Notes: generated from the letters alone by a model not told the origin. A DNA stretch of 64,000 bases from JBKPNJ01 sp963695705 (GCA_963695705.1 CAVOHB010000010.1:186001-250000), one strand, 5' to 3'; shown: positions 15,784 through 25,153, counted from the first letter of the stretch. Made by a program: numbers and translations.

Positions 15784-17937
15784 ATGTCCTTGCGCGAGGA
15801 AGTGCCTATCGCGGTCGCTGACACGTTCGACGTAGAGCCCCCGTACGACATCAGCGCCGACGACCTGCCCGACGACCGGTTCCTGGACCGGGAGCTGTCG
15901 TGGCTGAAGTTCAACCAGCGGGTGCTCGAGCTCGCCGAGGACCCCGACCTTCCGCTGCTCGAGCGTGCTCGATGCCTGGCGTTCTTCGCCAGCAACCTCG
16001 ACGAGTTCTTCATGGTCCGAGTGGCCGGCCTCAAGCGCCGGATGGCCGCGGGCGTCGCGGTACGCGCGGCCAGTGGCATGCTCCCGCGCGAGATCCTCGA
16101 GGGGATCTGGAGCATGAGCCAGGAGCTGATGGGACGTCAGGGCCGCGTCTTCCACGACGAGGTGCTCCCGGCACTCGCCAAGGAGAGCATCGAGCTGCTC
16201 CGCTGGGACGAGCTCTCCGACGAGGAGCGCCACAAGACGCACGAGATGTTCCGGGAACGCGTGTTCCCGGTGCTGACGCCGCTGGCCGTCGACCCGGCGC
16301 ACCCGTTCCCCTACATCTCCGGGCTCTCGCTCAACCTCGCGGTGACGGTCCGCAACCCCGAGTCGGGCAAGGAGCATTTCGCCCGGGTCAAGGTCCCGCC
16401 CAACTCACGACGGTTCGTCGAGGTCAGCGACGAGCGGTTCGTCCCGCTCGAGGACGTCATCTCCGCGCATCTTGACCAGCTGTTCCCTGGGATGGAGGTC
16501 CTGGAGCACCACGCCTTCCGGGTCACCCGCAACGAGGACCTCGAGGTGGAGGAGGACGACGCCGAGAACCTGCTGCAGGCGCTGGAACGCGAGCTGCTCC
16601 GTCGGCGCTTCGGTCCACCGGTACGGCTCGAGGTCGAGGAGTCCATCGACCAGCACATCCTCGACCTGCTCATCTCCGAGCTCGATGTGAGCCCGCAGGA
16701 GGTCTTCCTGCTGCCCGGTCCGCTGGATCTCAGCGGACTGCATGCCATCGCCGACCTGGACCGGGCAGACCTGAAGCACCCGGCGTTCGTACCCTCCACG
16801 CACACCAAGCTGGCCGACGTGGAGACCGCGGCGCCGGCCGACCTGTTCGCCACGCTCGGGCACCGCGACGTGCTGCTGCACCACCCGTACGACTCGTTCG
16901 CCACCAGTGTGCAGCGCTTCATCGAACAGGCCGCGGCCGACCCGCACGTGCTGGCCATCAAGCAGACGCTCTACCGCACCTCCGGCGACTCACCCATCAT
17001 CGACGCCCTGATCGACGCCGCGGAGGCCAGCAAGCAGGTGATGGTGCTCGTCGAGCTCAAGGCGAGGTTCGACGAACAGGCCAACATTCGCTGGGCCCGC
17101 AAGCTCGAACAGGCCGGTTGTCATGTCGTCTATGGCATGGTCGGGCTCAAGACCCACTGCAAGCTGTCCCTGGTCGTGCGCGACGAGCCCGACGGGATCC
17201 GGCGGTACGCACACATCGGCACCGGCAACTACAATCCCAAGACCGCGCGGACCTATGAGGACCTCGGCCTCCTCACCGCCGACGACGAGATCGCCGTCGA
17301 CATCAACAACCTGTTCAACAACCTCTCCGGGTTCAGCCGGCAGACGTCGTACAAGCGATTGCTGGTCGCCCCCGACTCCGTACGCACGGGTCTGCTGGAC
17401 CGCATCGACCGTGAGATCCAGCACCACGTGGCCGGAAATCCGGCGGGCATCAAGTTCAAGGCCAACGCCCTGGTCGACGAGACGCTGATCGACGCGCTGT
17501 ACCGCGCCTCCGGCGAGGGCGTTCCGATTGAGCTGTGGATCCGCGGCATCTGCGCCCTCAGACCCGGAGTCCCCGGCCTCAGCGAGACCATCCGGGTGCG
17601 CAGCATCCTCGGACGCTTCCTCGAGCACAGCCGCATCTTCTGGTTCGAGTGCGGCGGAAGGCCGGAGGCGTGGATCGGCTCGGCTGACCTGATGCACCGC
17701 AACCTCGACCGCCGAGTGGAGGCGCTGGTGCGGATCCCGTCTCGCAACCACGTCGACGAGCTCGGGTCCCTGCTCAAGCTCGGCTTCGACGACCGGACGG
17801 CGTCGTGGTGGCTGGACTCCGAAGGGAACTGGACACGGCACCACCGCGGCCTTTCCGGCCAACCGCTGCGCGACCTCCAGGAGGTACTGATCGCGAACAA
17901 GCGGCGGCGCCGTGAGGCCGCGGTCAAGAGTGCCTGA
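15784..17937 (+). CDS. ppk: Polyphosphate kinase 1 (PPK1)
   Basis: PPK1 is a membrane-associated enzyme that reversibly polymerises the ATP gamma-phosphate into polyphosphate. The 717-residue protein has the N domain with FLDRELSWLKFNQRVL, then the H domain and the two catalytic domains with the phospho-His segment RYAHIGTGNYNPKTARTYEDLGL (His near residue 477) and a second conserved His in HSRIFWFECGG (near 615). ATG at 15784 is preferred over the 42-bp longer GTG frame because the latter would place the PHO box inside the coding region. The end overlaps the Nudix gene by 8 bp. Confidence 0.95.
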   Translation: MSLREEVPIAVADTFDVEPPYDISADDLPDDRFLDRELSWLKFNQRVLELAEDPDLPLLERARCLAFFASNLDEFFMVRVAGLKRRMAAGVAVRAASGMLPREILEGIWSMSQELMGRQGRVFHDEVLPALAKESIELLRWDELSDEERHKTHEMFRERVFPVLTPLAVDPAHPFPYISGLSLNLAVTVRNPESGKEHFARVKVPPNSRRFVEVSDERFVPLEDVISAHLDQLFPGMEVLEHHAFRVTRNEDLEVEEDDAENLLQALERELLRRRFGPPVRLEVEESIDQHILDLLISELDVSPQEVFLLPGPLDLSGLHAIADLDRADLKHPAFVPSTHTKLADVETAAPADLFATLGHRDVLLHHPYDSFATSVQRFIEQAAADPHVLAIKQTLYRTSGDSPIIDALIDAAEASKQVMVLVELKARFDEQANIRWARKLEQAGCHVVYGMVGLKTHCKLSLVVRDEPDGIRRYAHIGTGNYNPKTARTYEDLGLLTADDEIAVDINNLFNNLSGFSRQTSYKRLLVAPDSVRTGLLDRIDREIQHHVAGNPAGIKFKANALVDETLIDALYRASGEGVPIELWIRGICALRPGVPGLSETIRVRSILGRFLEHSRIFWFECGGRPEAWIGSADLMHRNLDRRVEALVRIPSRNHVDELGSLLKLGFDDRTASWWLDSEGNWTRHHRGLSGQPLRDLQEVLIANKRRRREAAVKSA

Positions 17938-18814
17938 CGACGAGCCGCCGATGCTCGCGGCCGGCGCGGTGGTCTGCCGCGGCTCCGACGGCGGATCCGA
18001 GGTTCTGGTCGTGCACCGACCCAAGTACGACGACTGGTCCTTCCCCAAGGGCAAGCTCGACCCCGGGGAGCACCTGCTCGCTGCCACGCTTCGTGAGGTG
18101 GAGGAGGAGACGGGGCTCAACGTACGCCTGGGTCCACCGCTGCCGATCCAGCGCTACCCAATAGAGGTCGACGGAGTCTCGGTGGTCAAACAGGTGCACT
18201 ACTGGACCGCCCGCTCGCGGGGGGCGGCAGACGTCTCCTCCTATCAGCCGAACGCGGAGATCGACGGCGTGCGCTGGGTTCCGATCAGTGAGGCCCGGTC
18301 GGTGCTGTCGTATGAGCGTGACGCGGAACTGCTCGATGCTCTCGACGACAGCGCTGACGAGACGACACCGGTGGTCGTGCTGCGGCACGCCGAGGCCGAG
18401 TCCCGCAAACGGTTCGAGGGCCCGGACGACAAGCGCCCGTTGGCCAAGGACGGTCGCCGCGAGGCACGTCGACTGGTTCCGTGCCTCACCGCGTACGCGC
18501 CCGTGCGCGCGGTCGCCAGCGAAGCGGTGCGCTGCGCCGCGACGCTACGCCCCTATGCCCGTTCCGCGGGTATCACGGTGGAGCGGGAGAGCGTCTTCGG
18601 CGAGGCGGCCGACGACCCCGAGGGTGCACGGGCCCGCCTGCAGGAGCTCGTAGCGCCCGGTGATTCGCTGGTGGTCTGCTCTCACCGACCCCTGCTGCCC
18701 GCGCTGATCAAGCAACTCGGGGTGGACACGTCTCCACTGCAACCGGCGGCGTTCATCGTGGGTCATCGGCGGCCCGACGGCACCGTCGCCTCGTTCGAAC
18801 GGCACCGGGTCTAG
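17930..18814 (+). CDS. Nudix hydrolase fused to histidine phosphatase (MutT1 type)
   Basis: Residues about 1-150 form a Nudix domain with the full box GKLDPGEHLLAATLREVEEE followed by TGL. Residues about 160-294 form a histidine-phosphatase domain with the catalytic LRHAEAE segment and a second His in SHRPLLPAL. The same two-domain build is known from mycobacterial MutT1, which hydrolyses 8-oxo-GTP and dinucleoside polyphosphates. GTG at 17930 overlaps ppk; GTG at 17912 and ATG at 17951 are alternatives. Linkage to ppk suggests a role in nucleotide/phosphate turnover, which is inference. Confidence 0.87.
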   Translation: MPDDEPPMLAAGAVVCRGSDGGSEVLVVHRPKYDDWSFPKGKLDPGEHLLAATLREVEEETGLNVRLGPPLPIQRYPIEVDGVSVVKQVHYWTARSRGAADVSSYQPNAEIDGVRWVPISEARSVLSYERDAELLDALDDSADETTPVVVLRHAEAESRKRFEGPDDKRPLAKDGRREARRLVPCLTAYAPVRAVASEAVRCAATLRPYARSAGITVERESVFGEAADDPEGARARLQELVAPGDSLVVCSHRPLLPALIKQLGVDTSPLQPAAFIVGHRRPDGTVASFERHRV

Positions 18815-18879
18815 CCGGCCGCTCGTTCACCCGCCGTCGGCCGTCTCGACAGGTCGTGGCGGCCAGGTCGCCGCAAATC

Positions 18880-18923
18880 GTTCACGCTGCGTTCACCAAG
18901 GGCGACAACTCACTTCACCTGGC
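18880..18923 (+). promoter_or_regulatory. Four-unit PHO box upstream of pstS
   Basis: There are four consecutive 11-bp units: GTTCACGCTGC, GTTCACCAAGG, GCGACAACTCA, CTTCACCTGGC. Units 1, 2 and 4 keep the TTCAC core; unit 3 is degenerate. This is the architecture of Streptomyces PhoP operators in front of pstS. It ends 56 bp before the GTG start. Confidence 0.8.
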
Positions 18924-18979
18924 CTCCGTAGCGTCGTGACGAAGAGATCCTCCACCCGATGACAGACAAGGGACCACAC

Positions 18980-20101
18980 GTGAACCGCACCCTCATTCGT
19001 CGAGCCACGATTCCGGCAACGGCCGTTCTCGGCCTTGCCCTCGGCCTGTCGGCCTGTGGCGCCTCCAACGAGGACAGTTCCAGCACCACCCCGACCAGTT
19101 CGACGTCAGGGGGCGGCCCCGCCCTCAGTGGGACGCTCGACGGCGCCGGCTCATCCGCGCAGGAGGCTGCGATGGACGCGTGGCGGGCCGCCTTCCAGAC
19201 AGCGAACCCTGATGTGACGGTCAACTACGACCCGAGCGGATCCGGAGCCGGCGTCGACACGTTCGTCGCCGGTGGTGTGCAGTTCGCCGGATCCGACGCC
19301 TACCTCGACCCGGACCAGATCAAGGCGGCCCAGAAGCAGTGCGGTGGCAGCTATGTCGAGGTGCCCATGTACATCAGCCGCATCGCGGTCATCTACAACC
19401 TCCCCGGCGTTGACACGCTCAACCTTGCCCCCGACACCGTGGCGGCCATCTTCAAGGGCGGCATCACCAAATGGAACGACCCGAAGATCGTCGCGGACAA
19501 CCCGGACGCCTCCCTCCCGGACACCGCGATCACGCCCGTCCACCGCTCCGACGACTCCGGAACCACCTTCAACTTCACCGACTACCTCAGCCAGGCAGCG
19601 AAGTCGGCCTGGGGGAGCGAGGCCAACGAGACGTGGCCGGACAAGAGCGGCGAAGCCGCGGATGGCACGTCCGGCGTGATCGAGGCGGTCAAGCAGGGCG
19701 AGGGTGCTGTCGGCTATGCCGACGCCAGCCAGGCCGGTGACCTGGGCATCGCCAACATCGGCGTGGGCAGCCAGTTCGTGGCTCCGAGCCCGGACGCCGC
19801 CGCAGCGGTCGTCGAGGCGTCCACACCGGCCATGGACCGGCCCGCGAACGACCTCGCGCTGGACATCAACCGCACCTCGACCGCGAGCGGGACCTATCCG
19901 GTCGTGCTGGTGTCCTACCAGATCGCCTGCAGTAGCTACAGCGACCCGGGAACGGCCGACCTGGTCAAGGCATTCTTGACCTACGAGCTCAGTTCCGAGG
20001 GTCAGCAGGCCGCCGCGTCGGCAGCAGGCTCCGCTCCGCTCTCCGACACGCTGAGCCAGAAGGCCACAACGGCGGTCGCCACCATCAGCTCGGCCACCTG
20101 A
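18980..20101 (+). CDS. pstS: Phosphate ABC transporter substrate-binding lipoprotein PstS
   Basis: PstS is the extracellular, lipid-anchored phosphate receptor of the high-affinity uptake system. The 373-residue protein has a basic N-terminus (MNRTLIRR), a hydrophobic segment and the lipobox LSAC with Cys at residue 25. A Ser/Thr-rich linker and the PstS fold follow, with GAGSSAQEAAMDAW and HRSDDSGTTFNFTDYL as phosphate-contact loops. GTG at 18980 follows AAGGGA and gives the better signal peptide; ATG at 18959 is an alternative. It is followed by a perfect hairpin and pstC. Confidence 0.95.
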   Translation: MNRTLIRRATIPATAVLGLALGLSACGASNEDSSSTTPTSSTSGGGPALSGTLDGAGSSAQEAAMDAWRAAFQTANPDVTVNYDPSGSGAGVDTFVAGGVQFAGSDAYLDPDQIKAAQKQCGGSYVEVPMYISRIAVIYNLPGVDTLNLAPDTVAAIFKGGITKWNDPKIVADNPDASLPDTAITPVHRSDDSGTTFNFTDYLSQAAKSAWGSEANETWPDKSGEAADGTSGVIEAVKQGEGAVGYADASQAGDLGIANIGVGSQFVAPSPDAAAAVVEASTPAMDRPANDLALDINRTSTASGTYPVVLVSYQIACSSYSDPGTADLVKAFLTYELSSEGQQAAASAAGSAPLSDTLSQKATTAVATISSAT

Positions 20102-20120
20102 CGGCACCACCATGACGAGA

Positions 20121-20155
20121 CTGCGACCCACACCCGCACAGGGTGTGGGTCGCAG
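20121..20155 (+). terminator. Perfect 15-bp hairpin between pstS and pstC
   Basis: CTGCGACCCACACCC at 20121-20135 and its exact reverse complement at 20141-20155 enclose a 5-nt loop. There is no T-run. It sits 20 bp after the pstS stop and 53 bp before pstC. Such intercistronic hairpins commonly stabilise the highly expressed pstS message or cause partial termination, lowering pstCAB expression. Confidence 0.8.
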
Positions 20156-20208
20156 TTCGGCCGGTATCAAAGGGCAGCCGGCAACTTACGACAGACAGGG
20201 ACGCGACG

Positions 20209-21153
20209 ATGGCCACCGATAGACGGGGTGACTTCATCGGCGGACCGCGGAACCGGCTGGGTGACCGTATCTTCTCCGGAATAGCGACCGGCGCGGGACT
20301 GCTGATCCTCGCCATCCTCGCCGGAGTAGCGATCTTCCTGGTGTCCAAGGGTCTTCCGGCGATCACTGCCGACAAGTCGGAGATCAACAACGGCGACGGC
20401 CTCATTGCCTACATCTGGCCGCTGCTCTTCGGAACGATCCTCGCTGCGGTCATCGCCATCGTGGTGGCCGTTCCGCTGGCCATCGGGGTGGCACTCTTCC
20501 TCGCCTACTACGCCCCGGTTCGGATGAGCGGTGCCTTCGGATACCTGATCGACCTGCTGGCTGCCATTCCGAGCGTCGTTTACGGCCTGTGGGGCATCAC
20601 GTTCTTCGCTCCCCACCTGGTGCCGCTGTACGAGTGGCTCGAGGTGCACTTCGGGTTCGTCCCGTTTTTCGCCGGCCCGTTCTCGGCCACCGGACGGACC
20701 ATCCTGACCGCTTCGCTCGTGCTCGCGGTGATGATTCTGCCCATCGTGACGGCCATCTCGCGCGAGGTGTTCATGCAGACGCCCACACTCCATGAGGAGG
20801 CCGCGCTGGCCCTCGGCGCGACGCGGTGGGAGATGATCAGGATGGCGGTCCTTCCGTACGGACGATCCGGTGTGGTGAGCGCAGCGATGCTCGGACTCGG
20901 TCGCGCTCTCGGCGAGACGATGGCCGTCGCCATGGTCCTCTCGGCATCCGGGATCGTCACGTTCAACCTCATCTCGTCGACCAACCCCAGCACCATCGCC
21001 GCGAACATCGCGCTCAACTTCAAGGAGGCCACCGGCCTCGAGGTGAATACCCTGATAGCGAGCGGCCTGGCCCTGTTCGTGGTGACGTTCATCGTCAACT
21101 ACGCCGCCCGGGCGATCGTCAACCGGCGCAAAGAGTTCTCCGGAGCCAACTGA
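20209..21153 (+). CDS. pstC: Phosphate ABC transporter permease PstC
   Basis: This is one of two membrane permeases of the Pst complex. The 314-residue protein has six predicted membrane helices and the EAA loop EEAALALGATRWEMIRMAVLP that docks on PstB. ATG at 20209 is preferred; the frame is open 66 bp upstream, but that stretch includes the intercistronic hairpin. The stop shares one base with the pstA start (TGATG). Confidence 0.95.
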   Translation: MATDRRGDFIGGPRNRLGDRIFSGIATGAGLLILAILAGVAIFLVSKGLPAITADKSEINNGDGLIAYIWPLLFGTILAAVIAIVVAVPLAIGVALFLAYYAPVRMSGAFGYLIDLLAAIPSVVYGLWGITFFAPHLVPLYEWLEVHFGFVPFFAGPFSATGRTILTASLVLAVMILPIVTAISREVFMQTPTLHEEAALALGATRWEMIRMAVLPYGRSGVVSAAMLGLGRALGETMAVAMVLSASGIVTFNLISSTNPSTIAANIALNFKEATGLEVNTLIASGLALFVVTFIVNYAARAIVNRRKEFSGAN

Positions 21154-22241
21154 TGTCCGGCGACCTGCAGACAACCAACCGGCCGGCGCCGGACACCGGC
21201 GCATCGCCAGACGTGCCGCTCACCGGGGCGAAGCTGCCGCTGGCCGCGGTGCTCGCCGTTGCAGTCGGAGCGGTCGCGCTGGGCGCCCTGGTCATGGGTC
21301 CCCTCGGCCGCGGGATCGTGATCGGAGTCGTCGCCGGCTGGGTCTTCGCCATCGTCATCATCCAGGTGCTGTCCATCCAGGTGGAAGGGCGGCGCAGATC
21401 CAAGGACCGCCTGATGACGATCCTGGTGAGCTCCGCGTTCATAGTCGCGCTGATGCCGCTGCTCTCGCTCTGCATCACCGTGGTCAGGAACGGCGCCCCG
21501 GCGTTCAGCACGCAGTTCTTCACGTACTCGATGCGTAACGTCGTCGGCGGCGGAGGCGGCATCTATCACGCGCTCATCGGGACTCTGCTGATCACAGCGG
21601 CGGCTACCGTGATCTCCGTGCCGATCGGGGTGATGACGGCGGTCTACCTCGTCGAGTACGGCCAGGGCCGCCTGGCGCGTTCGATCACCACCCTCGTCGA
21701 TGTCATGACCGGCATCCCCTCGATCGTCGCCGGGCTGTTCGCCTACGCGTTCTTCGCGATCTTCTTCGGTGAGGGCGTCCGGATGGGGTTGATCGGTTCG
21801 GTCGCACTCAGCGTCTTGATGATCCCGATCGTGGTGCGATCGTGCGAAGAGATGCTCAAGCTGGTTCCGAACGAGCTGCGCGAGGCGTCGTACGCCCTCG
21901 GAATCAGCAAGTGGCGCACAATCGTCGGAGTGGTCCTCACCACGGCCCTCCCCGGCATCATCACCGGCATCACCCTGGCGATCGCGCGGATCATCGGAGA
22001 GACGGCCCCCCTGCTGATCGCCTGCGGTGTCACCGACTCCGTCAACTTCAACCTCTTCAGCGACCGCATGATGACCTTGCCGGTATTCGCGTTCAGCGCG
22101 TACGCCACGCCGTCGTTCCCCGTCGAGCAGAGTCAGCAGATGGCCTGGGGGGCGGCGCTCGTCCTCATGATCCTCGTCCTGACGCTCAATCTGGTGGCCA
22201 GACTGATCTCCCGCCGGTTCTCCCCGCAAGGCAAGCGCTGA
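21153..22241 (+). CDS. pstA: Phosphate ABC transporter permease PstA
   Basis: This is the second Pst permease. The 362-residue protein has an N-terminal extension with two to three extra membrane helices before the core six, common in actinobacterial PstA, and the EAA loop NELREASYALGISKWRTIVG. The conserved Arg/Glu pair of the Pst permeases lies near ARIIGETAPLL. ATG at 21153 overlaps the pstC stop by one base. Confidence 0.95.
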   Translation: MSGDLQTTNRPAPDTGASPDVPLTGAKLPLAAVLAVAVGAVALGALVMGPLGRGIVIGVVAGWVFAIVIIQVLSIQVEGRRRSKDRLMTILVSSAFIVALMPLLSLCITVVRNGAPAFSTQFFTYSMRNVVGGGGGIYHALIGTLLITAAATVISVPIGVMTAVYLVEYGQGRLARSITTLVDVMTGIPSIVAGLFAYAFFAIFFGEGVRMGLIGSVALSVLMIPIVVRSCEEMLKLVPNELREASYALGISKWRTIVGVVLTTALPGIITGITLAIARIIGETAPLLIACGVTDSVNFNLFSDRMMTLPVFAFSAYATPSFPVEQSQQMAWGAALVLMILVLTLNLVARLISRRFSPQGKR

Positions 22242-22274
22242 CCACCTCATCGACACGACATCAAGGACAGACCA

Positions 22275-23054
22275 GTGGCAACCAGCATCGACGTCTCGGA
22301 TCTCGACATCTACTACGGCAGCTTCCTCGCCGTGCAGGGAGTCTCGATCCTCATCCCGGCGCGCTCGGTGACCGCTTTCATCGGTCCGTCCGGCTGCGGT
22401 AAGTCGACCTTCATCCGTTCGTTGAACCGGATGCACGAGGTGATCCCGGGAGCGCGGGTCGAGGGCAAGATCATGATCGACGGGCAGGACCTCTACGGCG
22501 CCGATGTGGACCCGGTCTCGGTCCGACGTCAGATCGGCATGGTGTTCCAGCGGCCGAATCCGTTCCCCACGATGTCGATCTACGACAATGTCATCGCCGG
22601 GATGAAGCTCAACAGCAAGCGGATGAAGAAGCCGGTTGCCGATGAGCTGGTCGAGGGGGCACTGCGCGGGGCGAACTTGTGGGAAGAGGTCAAGGACCGG
22701 TTGCAGCGGCCCGGGTCAGGGCTTTCCGGCGGTCAGCAGCAGCGACTGTGCATCGCCCGGGCGATCGCCATCGAGCCGCAGGTCCTTCTGATGGACGAGC
22801 CGTGTTCGGCACTCGACCCGATCTCGACCGCGGCCATCGAAGATCTCATCGACGAGCTCAAGGACCGATACACGATCGTCATCGTCACCCACAACATGCA
22901 GCAGGCCGCCCGGGTCTCCGACACCACGGCGTTCTTCAACCTCGCGGGCGTCGGCAAGCCCGGTCGCCTCATCGAGGTCGGAGCAACGAGCAAGATCTTC
23001 TCCAACCCCGACGAGAAGGCCACGGAGGCCTACATCTCCGGCCGCTTCGGCTGA
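22275..23054 (+). CDS. pstB: Phosphate ABC transporter ATP-binding protein PstB
   Basis: PstB is the cytoplasmic ATPase that drives phosphate import. The 259-residue protein has Walker A GPSGCGKST, the signature LSGGQQQR, Walker B LLMDEPCSALD and switch His in IVTHNMQQAARVSD, the last typical of PstB. GTG at 22275 follows AAGGACAG. It is the last gene of pstSCAB and is convergent with the Pit gene. No phoU of the classical type is adjacent; a DUF47 protein follows instead, paired with Pit. Confidence 0.97.
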   Translation: MATSIDVSDLDIYYGSFLAVQGVSILIPARSVTAFIGPSGCGKSTFIRSLNRMHEVIPGARVEGKIMIDGQDLYGADVDPVSVRRQIGMVFQRPNPFPTMSIYDNVIAGMKLNSKRMKKPVADELVEGALRGANLWEEVKDRLQRPGSGLSGGQQQRLCIARAIAIEPQVLLMDEPCSALDPISTAAIEDLIDELKDRYTIVIVTHNMQQAARVSDTTAFFNLAGVGKPGRLIEVGATSKIFSNPDEKATEAYISGRFG

Positions 23055-23078
23055 CCGGGTTCGGCCGCTCGGCTGGGC

Positions 23079-24080
23079 TCAGATCACCTCGATGAAGAAG
23101 TGTGCCACCCAGTAACAGGCGGCGGCCGCCAAACCGGCGGCGGGGAAGGTCAGCACCCAGGCAACGGCGATGTTGCCGGCAACACCCCAGCGCACGGCGT
23201 TGAAACGTTTGGTCGCGCCGACGCCGATGATGGCCGATGTGATCGTCTGGGTCGTCGAGATCGGGGCCTCAAAGACATAGGCTGTCACATAGAGCACCGA
23301 GGCCGCTGTCGACTCCGCGGCGAACCCCCGGGGCGGGTCGAGGTGGATGATGCGGCGGCCGAGCGTACGCATGATCCGCCAGCCACCTGAGTAGGTCCCG
23401 AGCGAGATCGCCGACGCGGCGGCCAGGATCACCCAGGTCGGTAGGTCCTCACCCGCGGTGGCGTACCCGCCGGTCACCAGTGCGAGGAACATCACGCCCA
23501 TGGTCTTCTGGGCGTCCTGCAGGCCATGTCCGAGTGCCAGAGCCGACGCCGACAGCGTCTGCGAAAGGCGGAACCCGCGGTTGACCCTGCCAGGGTTGCG
23601 GCGTCGGAAGACCCAGAGGATCACCATCATCAACGCGAACGCGAGTCCGAACCCCACCAGCGGTGAAAGCACCATTGGGATCACGACCTTGTCCAAGATC
23701 GACTTCCAGTGCACTATGCTGCCGGACGCGAGCGCCGAGCCGACCAGCCCACCGATCAGTGCGTGCGACGAGGACGACGGAAGCCCGAAGTACCAGGTGG
23801 TGAGATTCCAGGTGATGGCTCCGAGCAGGCCGGCGAGCACGACCACCAGACCATTGGTGCCCGCGGGCGGCGTGATCACGCCCCCCACCGTGTTGGCCAC
23901 CTCCTGGCCGAGGACGGCGCCGACGAAGTTCATCACTGCGGCGAGCAGCAGAGCCACCCGCGGGGTGAGTGCCCGGGTCGAGACCGATGTCGCGATCGCG
24001 TTCGCCGCGTCGTGGAAGCCGTTGGTGTAGTCGAAGATCAGGGCAACGGCGATGACCGCGACGATGAGCGCGAGCTCCAC
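23079..24080 (-). CDS. Low-affinity inorganic phosphate transporter (PiT family)
   Basis: This is a secondary phosphate transporter. The 333-residue membrane protein has the PiT repeats FDYTNGFHDAANAIATSV near the N-terminus and ALGHGLQDAQKTMGV in the second half, each holding the conserved Asp/Asn residues. GTG at 24080 lies 2 bp past the DUF47 stop with AAGGAGTCC as ribosome site. Pit with a DUF47 partner lies tail-to-tail with the high-affinity pst operon, so both uptake modes are in one locus. Confidence 0.94.
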   Translation of the reverse strand: MELALIVAVIAVALIFDYTNGFHDAANAIATSVSTRALTPRVALLLAAVMNFVGAVLGQEVANTVGGVITPPAGTNGLVVVLAGLLGAITWNLTTWYFGLPSSSSHALIGGLVGSALASGSIVHWKSILDKVVIPMVLSPLVGFGLAFALMMVILWVFRRRNPGRVNRGFRLSQTLSASALALGHGLQDAQKTMGVMFLALVTGGYATAGEDLPTWVILAAASAISLGTYSGGWRIMRTLGRRIIHLDPPRGFAAESTAASVLYVTAYVFEAPISTTQTITSAIIGVGATKRFNAVRWGVAGNIAVAWVLTFPAAGLAAAACYWVAHFFIEVI

Positions 24081-24082
24081 GC

Positions 24083-24700
24083 TCAGGACTCCTTGACGGC
24101 GATCTGCTCGATCGTGTTCGCCACGTGCTCGAAGGCGTCCATGGCGTGCTCGAGCGAGTCGACCACGTCCTTGAGCTTCAGTACGGTCAGGGCGTCATAG
24201 GAACCGGCGAAGAGCTTGGCGACAATGTGGCGGTACGTCTGGTCACCCTGGTTCTCCAGACGGTTGATCTCGATCCAGTACTCCTCGAGGCCCTTCATCG
24301 TCCGCAGCGCAGGCATCGCCGCTGAGGTGAGCTCGGCCGCGCGCTGGAGCACCTCCACCTGCTCCGCGGTCTCTATGGGCAACTCCTGGATCTCGTAGAG
24401 CAGAACGAGATCCACGGCCTCCTCCATGAAGTCCATCACGTCGTCGAGGTCGGAGGCGAGCCGGTAGATGTCCTCGCGATCGAACGGAGTGACGAACGTA
24501 GTGTTGACCCGCTTGACGATCTCGTGGGTCGCCTCGTCGCCCCGGTGCTCCGCTTCGCGCATCTGTGCCGCGATCGCGGCCTTGTCGTTGCCCTCGCCCA
24601 GCATCTCGGCGAGCAGTCGTGCGCCGTCCGTCAGGTTGTCGGCCGACCGGCTGAACAGCTCGTAGAACGTCGTGTCTGTCGGACGCAGGCGTAATCGCAC
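24083..24700 (-). CDS. DUF47 / PhoU-like accessory protein of the Pit transporter
   Basis: This is a 205-residue all-helical PhoU-domain protein of the DUF47 family, which is nearly always encoded beside pit and is thought to regulate it. Metal-binding type E/D clusters are visible in REAEHRGDEATHEI and ASDLDDVMDFMEEAVD. GTG at 24700 is preferred over an upstream frame extension. It is translated just ahead of pit on one transcript. Confidence 0.88.
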   Translation of the reverse strand: MRLRLRPTDTTFYELFSRSADNLTDGARLLAEMLGEGNDKAAIAAQMREAEHRGDEATHEIVKRVNTTFVTPFDREDIYRLASDLDDVMDFMEEAVDLVLLYEIQELPIETAEQVEVLQRAAELTSAAMPALRTMKGLEEYWIEINRLENQGDQTYRHIVAKLFAGSYDALTVLKLKDVVDSLEHAMDAFEHVANTIEQIAVKES

Positions 24701-24848
24701 GGATTTCTCCCGTCGTACGTGAAGAGACCACCGCAAATGCTAGGGGTTCGGGCAGCCCGTGCACCGGAGTCCGGCGTGTCACGAGGGACGGTAGCGTCCC
24801 GAGCGCGGCGGACGAGACCCAGCCTCGTGGCGTCACCGGACGTGGAGG

Positions 24849-24998
24849 TCAGACCGGTTCGACACCCAGGATCGCGTCGATCTCCGGCTGGGACAGCGAA
24901 CCTTCGGCTTCGCAGGCCGCGATCATCAGGTTGCTGGTCATCTCGATCTCGTCGAGCACGTCGGTGTCCTGCAGGCGCACATCCAGCCGGTCATGCAT
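24849..24998 (-). CDS. Conserved-looking small protein, 49 aa
   Basis: ATG at 24998 opens a 49-codon frame (starts MHDRLDVRLQDTDVLDEIEM, ends ILGVEPV) with an acidic, amphipathic composition and strong GC3 bias. A GGAGTGA ribosome site precedes it. It contains EGSLSQPEIDAILG, which looks like a small helix-loop-helix. No family was recognised. It lies upstream of, and on the same strand as, the DUF47-pit pair. Confidence 0.55.
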   Translation of the reverse strand: MHDRLDVRLQDTDVLDEIEMTSNLMIAACEAEGSLSQPEIDAILGVEPV

Positions 24999-25153
24999 TG
25001 AGTGTCACTCCCCGTGTCATGTCGTTCCACTGCGAGTGTATGACGAGCGCGTGCGTCCATGCATGGTCCAGCCGGGTCATTTCCGGATCGCTTCATGCTG
25101 TCCACGGCCTCGGTGGGGCGACCCGGTCCCTCACCGCAGCGTAGCGTTGGGCC

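Noticed and set aside
20167..22436. Long minus-strand frames opposite pstC and pstA
   Set aside because: Asp/Arg/His-rich antisense shadows of membrane-protein genes, typical of high-GC DNA.
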